Below are positions 6,508-13,840 of a DNA stretch of 15,778 nucleotides, in pieces. The notes beneath the pieces are model-generated. The model searched no databases. It was not told where the DNA came from and was given only the letters and a program-made list of their open reading frames with translations. The position numbers and the translations under genes were made by a program. Every line of letters starts with the position of its first letter. The stretch's first letter is position 1. Source of the DNA: CAKSQF01 sp964568425 (GTDB taxonomy: Bacteria > Bacillota > Clostridia > Oscillospirales > CAG-272); NCBI GenBank assembly GCA_964568425.1, contig CAZMPO010000029.1:1-15778 (forward strand), in the 5' to 3' direction.

Positions 6508-8223
6508 TTAAATGATACCCGATCCGAGATCAGTGTATGTGTAGGATTCCATGCCTGCGCCCTCAAGGACGAGTTCTTTTACGGTGAATCCTGTTACACT
6601 CTCGGGAACGCCTGTGATGACGAGAACAAGCATGTGCCATCCGTCCGGAGCAGCGAAGCTTATGTAGCTCGACTCATCGTCAAGATACTTGAAGACCTTT
6701 GTGGAGTTGTAAACAACATCCTGAGTCTTCTCAACGCCGTTTTCGGTGTAGGAGATGACGAACTTGCAGGAGTCATACTTTTTGAGGAGCTCGTCAACGC
6801 CGAGTGCGCTGATGCGGACATCTCTTGTGCCGTTAACGTTCTCTCTTACCTGATAGAAGCCGGTTACGTCCTGATTGAGCTCAGGGAAATCCTCAAAGGT
6901 CTCGGGAGCGTTGATCTCATAAGAAACCTTAACGTTCTTGAACTGTGCGCCCTCGCCCTTCGACCACAGACCGAAGCCGTCGCCGTTGTGACGTGTGGGA
7001 GTTGTGTGAACGAGCTGACCGTTGATATAGATCTTTGCTACGTTGTTCTTGACAACAAGCTTAAGATTAACGTCGGCACCTGCGGTGTAGAGGTCACCGC
7101 CGCTCCAGTTCCAGCCGTTAAAGCCATAGCCGATATTATCCTCGATACCGTAACCCTGGAATGCGGGGTCAAGATCGATCAGATAGTAGTTATCGCCGAT
7201 GTTATTGGAGTTCCAACCTTCCTCGATCGTACCGTTTGCATTGGAGTCGGTTACGTTGAAGAGGAAGCCTGCCTGTCCCTTTGCCGTCGAAACGGTTGCG
7301 GAGAGGGTATAGTTCTGGTTTGCATTGAATGCCTGACCTGCGTCGCCGAGCTGATAGTAGCTGCCCATGCCGCCGCCGAGATCGCCGGTTACGGATGTGA
7401 AGGTCTTGCCGTCATTCGATACGGTCCACTCGCCGTTGATAGCACCGACCTTGTTGTCGGTTCTGCCGGTAGCGAATGTGCCTGCGCCGTTTGCTCTTGC
7501 ACGGCCGTAGAGGAGCTGTGCGAGCTGCTCGTCGTTGTAAAGGGTGTCAGCCTCTGCATACTCAACAGTAGCTGCGCATCCGGTAAGTGCGGTCTTCCAA
7601 CCGAGCCAGCCGTCGAAGTTCTCGACAACGAAATCTCTGGTGGAGCCCCAGGACTTGATCTTCTCGCCGTTGAAGTATATGCTTACAACAAGCTTGCCGG
7701 GAGCACCGTTTTCGCCTGCACCGCCGTAGTACTCACCTGCAACGATGATGTTGATCTTCTGGTTGAGGTAAGGAGCGAGCGGGAAGTAGCTTCTGTTGTT
7801 GGGTGTGCAGAACTCGTTGTGCCCAGCCCACCAAGGACCGAACACAAGAAGCTCGTGATCGCCGGTGTAGACCTCTTCGGTTTCGTGGATGCCGACAGCA
7901 TAGCCGATCCAAGGCCAGCAGGTGCCGTCGCCGTTCGAATACTCATGCGGTATGTAAGCGACGCCATCCTCGTTTGCGCCAAGGCTGATGCCGACGCAGC
8001 CGTTATCGCCTGCGGCAAAAGGCTGAGAGGTGAGAAGGGTGAATGTGTAGGACATTGCGAAATACTTGGAGTCGATGTGGTACGCCTTAGGGTTCGCTGC
8101 ATTGCCTGTCGCGTCGACCGTATCGTTTCTGAATCCGGTATCAAACGACTCGGCAGTAACAGCAGCCGGGATGAGGGCGAGCACAGTCAGTACTGCAAGT
8201 ATAAGAGACAATACTCTTTTCAT
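6508..8223 (-). CDS. Secreted protein with two beta-sandwich (LamG/concanavalin-like) regions
   Basis: The product is 571 residues. The frame is open further upstream, but AAAGGAGG 9 nt before the ATG at 8223 and the signal peptide that starts there (MKRVLSLILAVLTVLALIPA, cleavage likely after AVTA, residue 24) fix the start. Region 1 (about 25-225) is rich in Trp, Tyr and Gly (CWPWIGYAVGI, FGPWWAGHNE). Region 2 (about 265-436) reads like a concanavalin-type sandwich: YTLSATVST, GFLFNVTD, YYLIDLDP, LKLVVKNNVAKIYINGQLV, GFGLWSKGEGAQFKNVKV. This pattern is common in carbohydrate-binding and DUF1080-like domains. A third, smaller beta-rich part ends the protein. There is no LPxTG, SLH or lipobox, so it is probably released. 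I see no catalytic residues that would make it an enzyme. Sugar binding is an inference. Confidence 0.85.
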   Translation of the reverse strand: MKRVLSLILAVLTVLALIPAAVTAESFDTGFRNDTVDATGNAANPKAYHIDSKYFAMSYTFTLLTSQPFAAGDNGCVGISLGANEDGVAYIPHEYSNGDGTCWPWIGYAVGIHETEEVYTGDHELLVFGPWWAGHNEFCTPNNRSYFPLAPYLNQKINIIVAGEYYGGAGENGAPGKLVVSIYFNGEKIKSWGSTRDFVVENFDGWLGWKTALTGCAATVEYAEADTLYNDEQLAQLLYGRARANGAGTFATGRTDNKVGAINGEWTVSNDGKTFTSVTGDLGGGMGSYYQLGDAGQAFNANQNYTLSATVSTAKGQAGFLFNVTDSNANGTIEEGWNSNNIGDNYYLIDLDPAFQGYGIEDNIGYGFNGWNWSGGDLYTAGADVNLKLVVKNNVAKIYINGQLVHTTPTRHNGDGFGLWSKGEGAQFKNVKVSYEINAPETFEDFPELNQDVTGFYQVRENVNGTRDVRISALGVDELLKKYDSCKFVISYTENGVEKTQDVVYNSTKVFKYLDDESSYISFAAPDGWHMLVLVITGVPESVTGFTVKELVLEGAGMESYTYTDLGSGII

Positions 8224-8249
8224 TGATATTTTCCTCCTTTGATATTTGT

Positions 8250-8307
8250 GTATACCGAGTTGCCGCCGTCGGGGCGTTTTCAATCCGAGGGAACACTTCG
8301 GGTATAC
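8250..8307 (-). promoter_or_regulatory. Candidate structured 5' leader of the secreted-protein gene
   Basis: In the roughly 100-nt leader, GTATACC (8307-8301) can pair with GGTATAC (8256-8250). Inside lie two small hairpins, CCGA...TCGG and CGCC-CCGAC-GGCG. The fold would be a closing stem with two arms, ending 14 nt before the ribosome site. It matches no riboswitch class I know; short stems could arise by chance. Confidence 0.3.
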
Positions 8308-8332
8308 ATTTTGTTTTGAAATATCTGGCATA

Positions 8333-8361
8333 ATTATATCTCTTTTTTACCATAATTGCAA
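8333..8361 (-). promoter_or_regulatory. Sigma-A promoter of the secreted-protein/peptide operon
   Basis: TTGCAA (8361-8356) and TATAAT (8338-8333) with a 17-bp spacer. Transcription would start near 8326, about 100 nt before the ATG at 8223. Confidence 0.8.
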
Positions 8362-8456
8362 TAGGTTTTGCAAAAAAAGTTAGTGGTAATTTCTGGAAGA
8401 CTTGTATATAAATGGTATATTCCTGCCAAAACGGGCAATATTTTATCAAGCAATGC

Positions 8457-8485
8457 GAATATGCGGCGAAAAGGGGGACAGAATA
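8457..8485 (+). promoter_or_regulatory. Possible forespore (sigma-F/G) promoter of spoIIQ
   Basis: GAATA (8457-8461) is followed after 14 bp by GGACAGAATA (8476-8485), which fits the sigma-F -10 pattern GGnnAnAnTr in full; GAATA differs by one base from sigma-F GYATA. Read as sigma-G, GAATA-17-CAGAATA fits GHATR/CATnnTA with one mismatch. The position is right, 37 bp before the start codon. Confidence 0.45.
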
Positions 8486-8522
8486 AGAGTGCAAACAAAA
8501 ATGCGAAAGAGGGTAAAAGCAA

Positions 8523-9176
8523 ATGAAAAGAAGAAAAATGAGCGAAAAGACGGTATACACGATCTTATGGTCAACGGTTGCGGCGGCATCTGCGGTGCTT
8601 GTTGGGTTATGCGTATTTGCTGCGGCGAGGAGAGCCGATCGCGGGGTCGATCTGACAGGTCCGAGTGCGACATCGGGCAAACAGGCGGCAACGACGATGC
8701 CCGGCGAGCCGGTACCGCCCACGACAGAAAGAGACACAAGTGTTGACGCGCCCGCGGTGATATTCATCGCGCCGATCGAGGGCAGACCGACAAAGATGCA
8801 CACGGTAGACACGCTCTGCTACAGCAAGACGATGGACGATTATCGCACGCACGCGGGGATCGACATCGAGGCAGAGCTTGGCTCGGCTGTTCGCGCGGCG
8901 ATGGACGGTGTAATCGATGTGATACACGACGATCCGCTGATGGGCAAGGTGATCGAGATCGTCAACGAGAGCGGACACAAGACGCTCTACAAAAATCTCG
9001 CGCCCGACCTTCCCGAGGGGATAGAGGTAGGCGCGTCGGTCGAGAAGGGTCAGCTGATCGCATCGGTCGGGCAGAGTGCGATATGCGAGCTTGCCGACGA
9101 GCCGCACCTGCATTTCGAGATCATCGGCGAGTCGGGACAAATAGATCCGCGCGACGTCATCGATTTCGGGGAGTGA
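8523..9176 (+). CDS. spoIIQ: Stage II sporulation protein SpoIIQ-like M23 peptidase-fold protein
   Basis: The product is 217 residues, a membrane-anchored protein with an external M23 (LytM) domain. A basic start (MKRRK) leads into one transmembrane helix at about 11-35, then a Pro/Thr-rich linker to about 75. The M23 fold follows: HAGID with zinc ligands H110 and D114, GSAVRAAMDGVI, YKNL, VEKGQLIASVG and HLHFE (H195, H197). The lead-in YSKTMDDYRTHAGIDI and the single N-terminal helix match clostridial SpoIIQ, which sits in the forespore membrane and meets SpoIIIAH across the septum during engulfment. Unlike the Bacillus subtilis protein, it keeps the zinc ligands, as in clostridia. AGAGGG lies 9 nt before the ATG. 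A general M23 peptidase is the alternative, but the forespore-type promoter supports SpoIIQ. Confidence 0.82.
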   Translation: MKRRKMSEKTVYTILWSTVAAASAVLVGLCVFAAARRADRGVDLTGPSATSGKQAATTMPGEPVPPTTERDTSVDAPAVIFIAPIEGRPTKMHTVDTLCYSKTMDDYRTHAGIDIEAELGSAVRAAMDGVIDVIHDDPLMGKVIEIVNESGHKTLYKNLAPDLPEGIEVGASVEKGQLIASVGQSAICELADEPHLHFEIIGESGQIDPRDVIDFGE

Positions 9177-9213
9177 TTTTTTGGGGGGTGGCAGTCGATT
9201 TGTTTTAGATCGC

Positions 9214-9263
9214 CGATATATCATCCCCCGATCAACAAAGAGGCGGGCGATCGATGATCGCCC
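9214..9263. repeat. Dispersed 48-bp repeat, copy 2
   Basis: This matches 6206-6253 with one difference by eye. It ends in a perfect hairpin, GGGCGATC (9245-9252), loop GAT, GATCGCCC (9256-9263). A degenerate copy of the 34-54 hairpin module (GTCGATTT...) lies just before it near 9193. Confidence 0.8.
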
Positions 9264-9276
9264 CGGCGGATTTGAA

Positions 9277-9304
9277 GTAAGAAGTAAGAGGTAAGAGGTA
9301 AGAA
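9277..9304. repeat. Heptanucleotide array (GTAAGAR x4)
   Basis: Four consecutive 7-bp units: GTAAGAA, GTAAGAG, GTAAGAG, GTAAGAA. The array lies between a dispersed repeat copy and the spoIIQ terminator. Confidence 0.85.
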
Positions 9305-9312
9305 GAAAGGAA

Positions 9313-9349
9313 CATTTTCGCCCATTCGGGCGAAAATGGATTTTATTTT
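9313..9349 (+). terminator. Terminator of spoIIQ
   Basis: A perfect 11-bp stem, CATTTTCGCCC (9313-9323), loop ATTC, GGGCGAAAATG (9328-9338), followed on the plus strand by GATTTTATTTT. It lies well after the spoIIQ stop; the intervening 136 bp are repeats, apparently inserted between gene and terminator. Confidence 0.75.
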
Positions 9350-9390
9350 AATGATATCTCGGCGATATTACAACCAAATCTCGCAAATTT

Positions 9391-9418
9391 CTAATTCCTA
9401 ATTCCTAATTCCTAATTT
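9391..9418. repeat. Heptanucleotide array (CTAATTC x4) entering the lysR gene
   Basis: CTAATTC x3 and CTAATTT x1. The last three units (9398-9418) are the final seven codons of the lysR gene, K-L-G-I-R-N-stop, read on the minus strand. The same unit is found at 14231-14265. Confidence 0.85.
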
Positions 9419-10321
9419 CTCCTTCGCCCTTGTCAATTCCTCGACGAATTTGCGATCGAGCGGGGTCAGGCGATAGTCGGCGCGGCGGATGAGGACGTCG
9501 CGATAGACCCGCTCCTCGCCGTCGACGAAGCGTTCGACCAAATGATAGCGATCGAGCATATCATCGGGGATGGGCGAGACCCATGTATAGGTGTGCGGAT
9601 TTTTGGAGAGGATCTCGAATCTGCTTGCGCGCTCGAAGACAAAGATCCTGCGCTCGGGCGCGGCGGATGCTCCGACCTTCTTCATCTCGGACGGCGGCGA
9701 GGGCAGATAGGGGTCGGCGTGCGCGATCCGGGTAAGTCCCGCAAGATCATCGGGCGTGATCGTCTCTTTCTTTGCGAGCGGACTGTCGACGCTGACCACG
9801 ATCTTATACGGAAACTCGCCGACAGGCTGACCAACGAGTCCGCGCGCGCTGATGACCGAGCTGTAATAATTCTCGTAGCAATCGGCGTAGCGCACGAGTC
9901 CGAGCTTATATTCGTCGGCGGCGACCGCACGCAGTGCCTGCATCGAGCTGACCTCGGTATATATCAGCTCGGCGGGGTCGGTGACGCCCTTCGAAAACTC
10001 GGCGAATGCGGCGGCGACATAGCTTGCGCGCGTCGAGGCGAGCGAAAATCTCTTTCTCTCGACCGCGTCGCCCTTGAACATCGCCTCAAGATCGTCCACC
10101 TGTTCGAGGACTGTCTTTGCGTATCTGACGAACAGCTCGCCCTCGGGGGTCAAGGTGACGCCTTTGGTCGAGCGTTCGAACAGCTTTGCGCCGAGCGAGC
10201 CCTCGAGGTCCTTTATCGCCCTCGAGAGTGCAGACTGACCGACATAGAGCGTTTCGGCAGCTTTATTGATCGATCGGGTATTTGCGACCTCGACCGCGTA
10301 TTTCATATGCAACAGATTCAT
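9398..10321 (-). CDS. LysR-family transcriptional regulator
   Basis: The product is 307 residues, the normal length for the family. The N-terminal winged helix-turn-helix (about 1-60) is clear: MKYAVEVANTRSINKAAETL, then QSALSRAIKDLEGSLGAKLFER, TPEGELFVRYA and the linker helix to about 85. The rest is the two-lobe effector-binding domain, with no residue that reveals the ligand. GGAG lies 6 nt before the ATG. LysR proteins usually control a divergent neighbour. Here the upstream gene runs in the same direction and ends at a strong terminator that finishes about 19 bp before this start codon, so the target and the promoter are both unclear. The last six residues are encoded by the heptanucleotide array, so the original C-terminus has probably been replaced. 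Confidence 0.92.
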   Translation of the reverse strand: MNLLHMKYAVEVANTRSINKAAETLYVGQSALSRAIKDLEGSLGAKLFERSTKGVTLTPEGELFVRYAKTVLEQVDDLEAMFKGDAVERKRFSLASTRASYVAAAFAEFSKGVTDPAELIYTEVSSMQALRAVAADEYKLGLVRYADCYENYYSSVISARGLVGQPVGEFPYKIVVSVDSPLAKKETITPDDLAGLTRIAHADPYLPSPPSEMKKVGASAAPERRIFVFERASRFEILSKNPHTYTWVSPIPDDMLDRYHLVERFVDGEERVYRDVLIRRADYRLTPLDRKFVEELTRAKEKLGIRN

Positions 10322-10339
10322 AATTTTCTCCGTTTATGC

Positions 10340-10379
10340 AAAAAACAGACCGAATGCTCGCGCAGACGGTCTGTTTTTT
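10340..10379 (-). terminator. Terminator after the lipoprotein gene, just before lysR
   Basis: A 13-bp stem, CGGTCTGTTTTTT (10367-10379) with AAAAAACAGACCG (10340-10352), encloses a small TGC-TCGC-GCA hairpin. It has A and T runs on opposite sides, so it can work in both directions. On the minus strand it lies 49 bp after the lipoprotein stop and 18 bp before the lysR start codon. Confidence 0.85.
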
Positions 10380-10428
10380 CATTTTGCCGTTTATCGGGCA
10401 AATTCAGTTATAAATGTGGATTTTCCCC

Positions 10429-11571
10429 TTATGCCTCAGGCTCTGCTTTTGTTGCGGGAACGGTGGTTACGGGAGCCAGGGTGGTTGCGGGAGCGGTGGT
10501 CAGGGGCTTTTCCTTCGGGTCGATGGTAATAAGTGCCTTGGTCTGAGCCTTCTTATCGAGACCTTCGATATCGCCGAAGAAGCCGTACTTACCCTTCTTG
10601 GGCTCGTAGTCGAAGCAGGACCACTTTACGTCATGGAGCTGAACATCGAAGTAGCCGCCGAAGAGAGCGTAATCGTCAGCACCGAGCGAACGAACCGAGA
10701 AATCGGAGCACTCGAAGGAGTTGACATAGGAACGGAAGCCTGCCGAACCCTGATTCATGATGGGATCTATATCGCCCTCAAGAACCTTAGCGCCGTCTAC
10801 ATTGACGATATACTTATCGAAGCAAACGAGGATCTCGACCTCGTAGGGAGTCTCGGTAGCGTGATCGATGGTCGTGCCCTTAAGCTCGGTCCATGTGCCG
10901 CTGTTGCTCTTTCCGACATTGACATAGGTCTTGCCGGTGGAAGGATCTTCGTCAATACCGAAATACATGCCGATGTAGTTATCGGGACCTGCGCCGGTGA
11001 GGTCGGTAGCGCGGAAGGTCAGACCGAAGTTGCCCTCCTGGTCATGAGTAGCGGTAAGGGTAGCCTTGACAGCGTAGTTGGTGAAATGATCGGTTTCCGA
11101 AAATCCCCATGCGGGCTCTTTGACTGCGGTCATAAATCTCGTCGATCCGCCGATGCTTGTTGCTTTGCCGCCCTCGATGGTTACGACCTCATCAAGGTCG
11201 TAGTAATCCCAAAGGGTCTTGAACTCGTCAAGCGAGTTGAATTCTGCCTTGAAGAGCTCTTCGGAGCTGCCCGAGAATGTTGCGGGAACCTTTACCCAGA
11301 GCTTTTCGGGGAGCTGGGCGATGACCTGCTCTACGGTCAGATCGATGGGAAGAGTGAGCGGATCGACCGACTGAACGTCAAGCTCGCTATCTTCCTTCTT
11401 CTTGAAGGAAGATTCTTCCTTCTTGGGTCTGCGTGTGGTGGTCGCACCTGCGGTAGTTGCCGCGGGGGGCTGTGTGCCTGCATCGGTGGTCGTTGCGCCG
11501 TCGCCGCCGCCGCATGCTGCAAAGCTTGCTGCCATTGCGGCAACCATGAGTAATGCTATGATCTTTTTCAT
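10429..11571 (-). CDS. Lipoprotein with a LamG/concanavalin-like domain
   Basis: The product is 380 residues. A type II signal sequence, MKKIIALLMVAAMAASFAAC, has the lipidated cysteine at residue 20 followed by GGGDG. A Thr/Pro/Ala linker (about 27-48) and a Lys/Glu-rich stretch (about 49-65) act as stalk. Residues 160-296 have a beta-sandwich pattern: NYAVKATLTATHDQEGNFGLTFRATD, NYIGMYFGID, YEVEILVCFDKYIVNVDGAKVLEGD, GSAGFRSYVNSFECSDFSVRSL. It resembles the second region of the secreted protein at 6508-8223, suggesting related ligands, probably sugars (inference). The tail (about 357-380) is again Thr/Ala/Pro-rich. AAAGGA lies 7 nt before the ATG. It has its own promoter and terminator. No transport or enzyme domain is visible. 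Confidence 0.85.
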   Translation of the reverse strand: MKKIIALLMVAAMAASFAACGGGDGATTTDAGTQPPAATTAGATTTRRPKKEESSFKKKEDSELDVQSVDPLTLPIDLTVEQVIAQLPEKLWVKVPATFSGSSEELFKAEFNSLDEFKTLWDYYDLDEVVTIEGGKATSIGGSTRFMTAVKEPAWGFSETDHFTNYAVKATLTATHDQEGNFGLTFRATDLTGAGPDNYIGMYFGIDEDPSTGKTYVNVGKSNSGTWTELKGTTIDHATETPYEVEILVCFDKYIVNVDGAKVLEGDIDPIMNQGSAGFRSYVNSFECSDFSVRSLGADDYALFGGYFDVQLHDVKWSCFDYEPKKGKYGFFGDIEGLDKKAQTKALITIDPKEKPLTTAPATTLAPVTTVPATKAEPEA

Positions 11572-11649
11572 TTTGTTTTCCTTTCAATGTTTGTTTTGCT
11601 TTTGCAAATTTATATCCGGCGGACGCTTTCGCCCGCTGTTGTCAAACCC

Positions 11650-11678
11650 ATTATAGCACAAATTTCGCTCTTTGTTAA
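11650..11678 (-). promoter_or_regulatory. Sigma-A promoter of the lipoprotein gene
   Basis: TTAACA (11678-11673) and TATAAT (11655-11650) with a 17-bp spacer. The leader of about 70 nt can form a GC stem, GCGGGCG-AAAG-CGTCCGC, with one G-U pair. A second TATAAT at 11702-11697 lacks a well-placed -35. Confidence 0.75.
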
Positions 11679-11740
11679 TTGACAAATTGTAAATTCATTA
11701 TAAACGCCTGTTTTTCGGCGATTGTCACAATTTCGCATGT

Positions 11741-11763
11741 CAAAATTTGTGCAGATTGCACAA
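11741..11763 (-). terminator. Weak terminator after degV
   Basis: TTGTGC (11763-11758), loop AATCT, GCACAA (11752-11747), then ATTTTG on the minus strand. The short stem and four-T run make this a weak candidate; it begins 3 bp after the degV stop codon. Confidence 0.4.
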
Positions 11764-11766
11764 GGA

Positions 11767-12624
11767 TTAACTTTTTGTAATAAACAGAACGCCGAGCGTA
11801 CCCGGTCCGCAGTGGGTCGTGATGCCGCAACCCGCGCGTGTTACGTAGATATTGTCAAATTTTGCCTTTTTCTCAAGCAGCTCGCGCACGGCGTCGATCT
11901 GCTTCTGCGGCACGCCCGAGTGGGTGATAAAGATCTTATCGGTCTGAATATCATCGAAATTGATCGCATCTGCGGCATACATAGGGACGACCTTGTCCAT
12001 CGGACCGCGATATTTCTTGCCGACCGACATTTTGCCGCTCTTATTATCGACCAGAATGCCCGGGTGAAGCTTGAGTGCATTTGCGCCGAACATCGCGAGC
12101 GCGGAGCATCTGCCGCCCTTATAGAGGTACTCGAGGGTATCGATCACGAAGGAGGCGTGGACTCTGCCGCGGATCTCGCAGAGGCGATCGACGATATCGG
12201 CTGCCGCCATGCCCTGCTCGATCATCTGTGCCGCCTCAATGACGAGCAGTCCCGAGCCGGTCGAAAGGTTGCCGCTGTCTACCGCGAACACGCGTCCGGG
12301 GAAGGACTCGGCGGCAAGGCGGGCGTTATTATGCGTGGCAGAAAGCCCCGAGCCGAGGTTGATGCAGATGACGTCACATCCCTCGTCTACATATTTCTTG
12401 AAAAGTGCCTCATATTCGGCAACATTTGTGGCGGATGTATGGGGAAGGATCTTCCTTTGGCGATATGCCTCAAAGATATCATCGGGGGCGATATCCACCC
12501 CGTCGCGGTACTCCTTTTCATCGAGGATGACTGCGAAATGGTTGATGACGACGTTATATCTCTCGCAAAGCTCGGGCGAGAGGTCGCAGGTGCTGTCGGC
12601 GCAAAGTACGATCCTATTGCTCAT
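11767..12624 (-). CDS. DegV family fatty-acid-binding protein
   Basis: The product is 285 residues, standard for the DegV/FakB family, which bind a fatty acid in a deep pocket. In several Firmicutes they present it to the FakA kinase for phosphorylation and use in phospholipid synthesis. Family features are present: the N-terminal IVLCADSTCDLSPEL (DST at 10-12), the TSATN loop at 63-67 in the place of the usual TSQ/TSxP, INLGSGLSATHNNA, the VIDTLEYLYKGGRCS segment, and the C-terminal THCGPGTLGVLF. No fakA gene is in the window, so the acyl partner and pathway are inferred. AAAGGA is 9 nt before the ATG. The gene has its own promoter and is separated from mnmA by a weak terminator. Confidence 0.92.
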   Translation of the reverse strand: MSNRIVLCADSTCDLSPELCERYNVVINHFAVILDEKEYRDGVDIAPDDIFEAYRQRKILPHTSATNVAEYEALFKKYVDEGCDVICINLGSGLSATHNNARLAAESFPGRVFAVDSGNLSTGSGLLVIEAAQMIEQGMAAADIVDRLCEIRGRVHASFVIDTLEYLYKGGRCSALAMFGANALKLHPGILVDNKSGKMSVGKKYRGPMDKVVPMYAADAINFDDIQTDKIFITHSGVPQKQIDAVRELLEKKAKFDNIYVTRAGCGITTHCGPGTLGVLFITKS

Positions 12625-12669
12625 TATTAAAATTCCTTTCGATACGGACTCTGATAATCTACTTCCATT

Positions 12670-12698
12670 ATATTACCACATTTTCGACGACTTGTCAA
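12670..12698 (-). promoter_or_regulatory. Sigma-A promoter of degV
   Basis: TTGACA (12698-12693) followed after 17 bp by TAATAT (12675-12670). A perfect TATAAT overlaps three bases further on, but at a 20-bp spacing. The leader would be about 40 nt. Confidence 0.7.
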
Positions 12699-12719
12699 GA
12701 GGAAATTTGAAAAGAATAT

Positions 12720-12737
12720 GATTTTCGTCTGAAAATC
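12720..12737 (-). terminator. Weak terminator after mnmA
   Basis: GATTTTC (12737-12731), loop AGAC, GAAAATC (12726-12720), then ATATTCTTTTC on the minus strand, 6 bp beyond the mnmA stop. The stem is AT-rich, so termination may be partial. Confidence 0.45.
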
Positions 12738-12743
12738 GGCATT

Positions 12744-13817
12744 TCAGCCGCGTTCTATCCTACCGCCGCCGATGACGCGATCGCCGTCATAGAAAACAGC
12801 CGCCTGTCCGGGGGTGATGGCGCGCTCGGGACTGTCGAACACGACCTTGGCATGCGAATCGCCGACCATTGTCAGGGTAGCGGGGGACTCGCGATGGCGG
12901 TATCTGATCTTGACCGAGGCGGAGAAGGTCGACCCGGGCGCATCGCCCGAGACGAAGGAGAGGTCGGTGACCGAAAATTCGCGGCGAAACAGCTCGTCGT
13001 TTGTGCAGAGGGTGATGGAGCGATCGGCAGGTGAGATGGACGCGACATAGAGCGGCTCGGGCGTGACGAGTCCCAGCCCCTTATGCTGACCGACGGTGTA
13101 GCGCGATATGCCCTTATGCTTGCCGAGGACGTTGCCGTCTTTATCGACGAAATCGCCGATCTGCTCGCCCTGTCCCGTGATCTTCTCAAGGGCTGCCGCA
13201 TAGTTGCCGTCGGGGACGAAGCAGATATCCTGGCTCTCTTTTTTGGCGGCGGTCACAAAGCCGTGCGCGTTCGCGATCGCCCGAACCTCGCTTTTGGTAA
13301 GTTTCCCGAGCGGAAAGAGCAGGTGCGAGAGCTCAGCCTGTCCGAGGGTATAGAGGACGTAGCTCTGATCTTTTGCGGGGTCTGCCGCTTTTTTCAGGCA
13401 AAAGCCGTCGTCTGTCTCCTCGATCACCGCATAATGTCCTGTGACGAGCTTGTCGCAGGAGAGCTCCTCGGCGCGACGAAGAAGCTCGCCGAATTTCAGG
13501 TATTTATTGCAGTCAAGGCAGGGGTTCGGGGTCAGCCCCGCCCTGTAATCGCCCGCGAATTTGTCAATTACGCAGGTTTTGAAGGATCTTTTGTAATTGA
13601 AGGCGTAGAAGGGCATCGAGAGGCGTCTTGCGACCGATCTTGCGTCCTCGACATCATCGAGCGAACAGCAGGTGCTCTCCGTATCGTCATCCGGCTCGTC
13701 AAAACCGTCAAAAAGGCGCATGGTGCATCCGATGCAGTCATAGCCCGCGTCCTTCGTAAGCAAAGCCGCGACGCTCGAATCGACGCCGCCGCTCATTGCA
13801 ATCAGTGCTTTTTTCAT
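12744..13817 (-). CDS. mnmA: tRNA-specific 2-thiouridylase MnmA
   Basis: MnmA puts sulfur on C2 of the wobble uridine (U34) of Lys, Glu and Gln tRNAs, using ATP and a persulfide relay in the cytoplasm. The 357-residue product has the ATP-binding PP-loop SGGVDSS (9-15), CTMRLFDG, and CCSLDDVEDARSVARRL. The substrate loop TPNPCLDCNK holds the nucleophile C103, and the relay cysteine is C199 in SQDICFVPDG. VTGHYA, KDQSYVLYTL, TVGQHKGLG and the C-terminal barrel PGQAAVFYDGDRVIGGGRI are present. The frame is open 11 codons further upstream, but the ATG at 13817 has GGAG 7 nt before it and begins the conserved MKKALIAMSGG. The upstream gap is full of repeats and I see no clear promoter; the heptanucleotide array starts 24 bp before the ATG. 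Confidence 0.96.
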   Translation of the reverse strand: MKKALIAMSGGVDSSVAALLTKDAGYDCIGCTMRLFDGFDEPDDDTESTCCSLDDVEDARSVARRLSMPFYAFNYKRSFKTCVIDKFAGDYRAGLTPNPCLDCNKYLKFGELLRRAEELSCDKLVTGHYAVIEETDDGFCLKKAADPAKDQSYVLYTLGQAELSHLLFPLGKLTKSEVRAIANAHGFVTAAKKESQDICFVPDGNYAAALEKITGQGEQIGDFVDKDGNVLGKHKGISRYTVGQHKGLGLVTPEPLYVASISPADRSITLCTNDELFRREFSVTDLSFVSGDAPGSTFSASVKIRYRHRESPATLTMVGDSHAKVVFDSPERAITPGQAAVFYDGDRVIGGGRIERG

Positions 13818-13840
13818 AGTATTCTCCGAGGAATTATTTG

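Noticed and set aside
6634..8226. Plus-strand open frame of 530 codons
   Set aside because: It is antisense to the secreted protein, which has a promoter, ribosome site and signal peptide. The mirror product has none of these.
10414..11553. Plus-strand open frame of 379 codons
   Set aside because: It is antisense to the lipoprotein gene; it has no ribosome site and its composition is the mirror of a real gene.
11722..12630. Plus-strand open frame of 302 codons
   Set aside because: It is antisense to degV, which has a promoter, ribosome site and family motifs.
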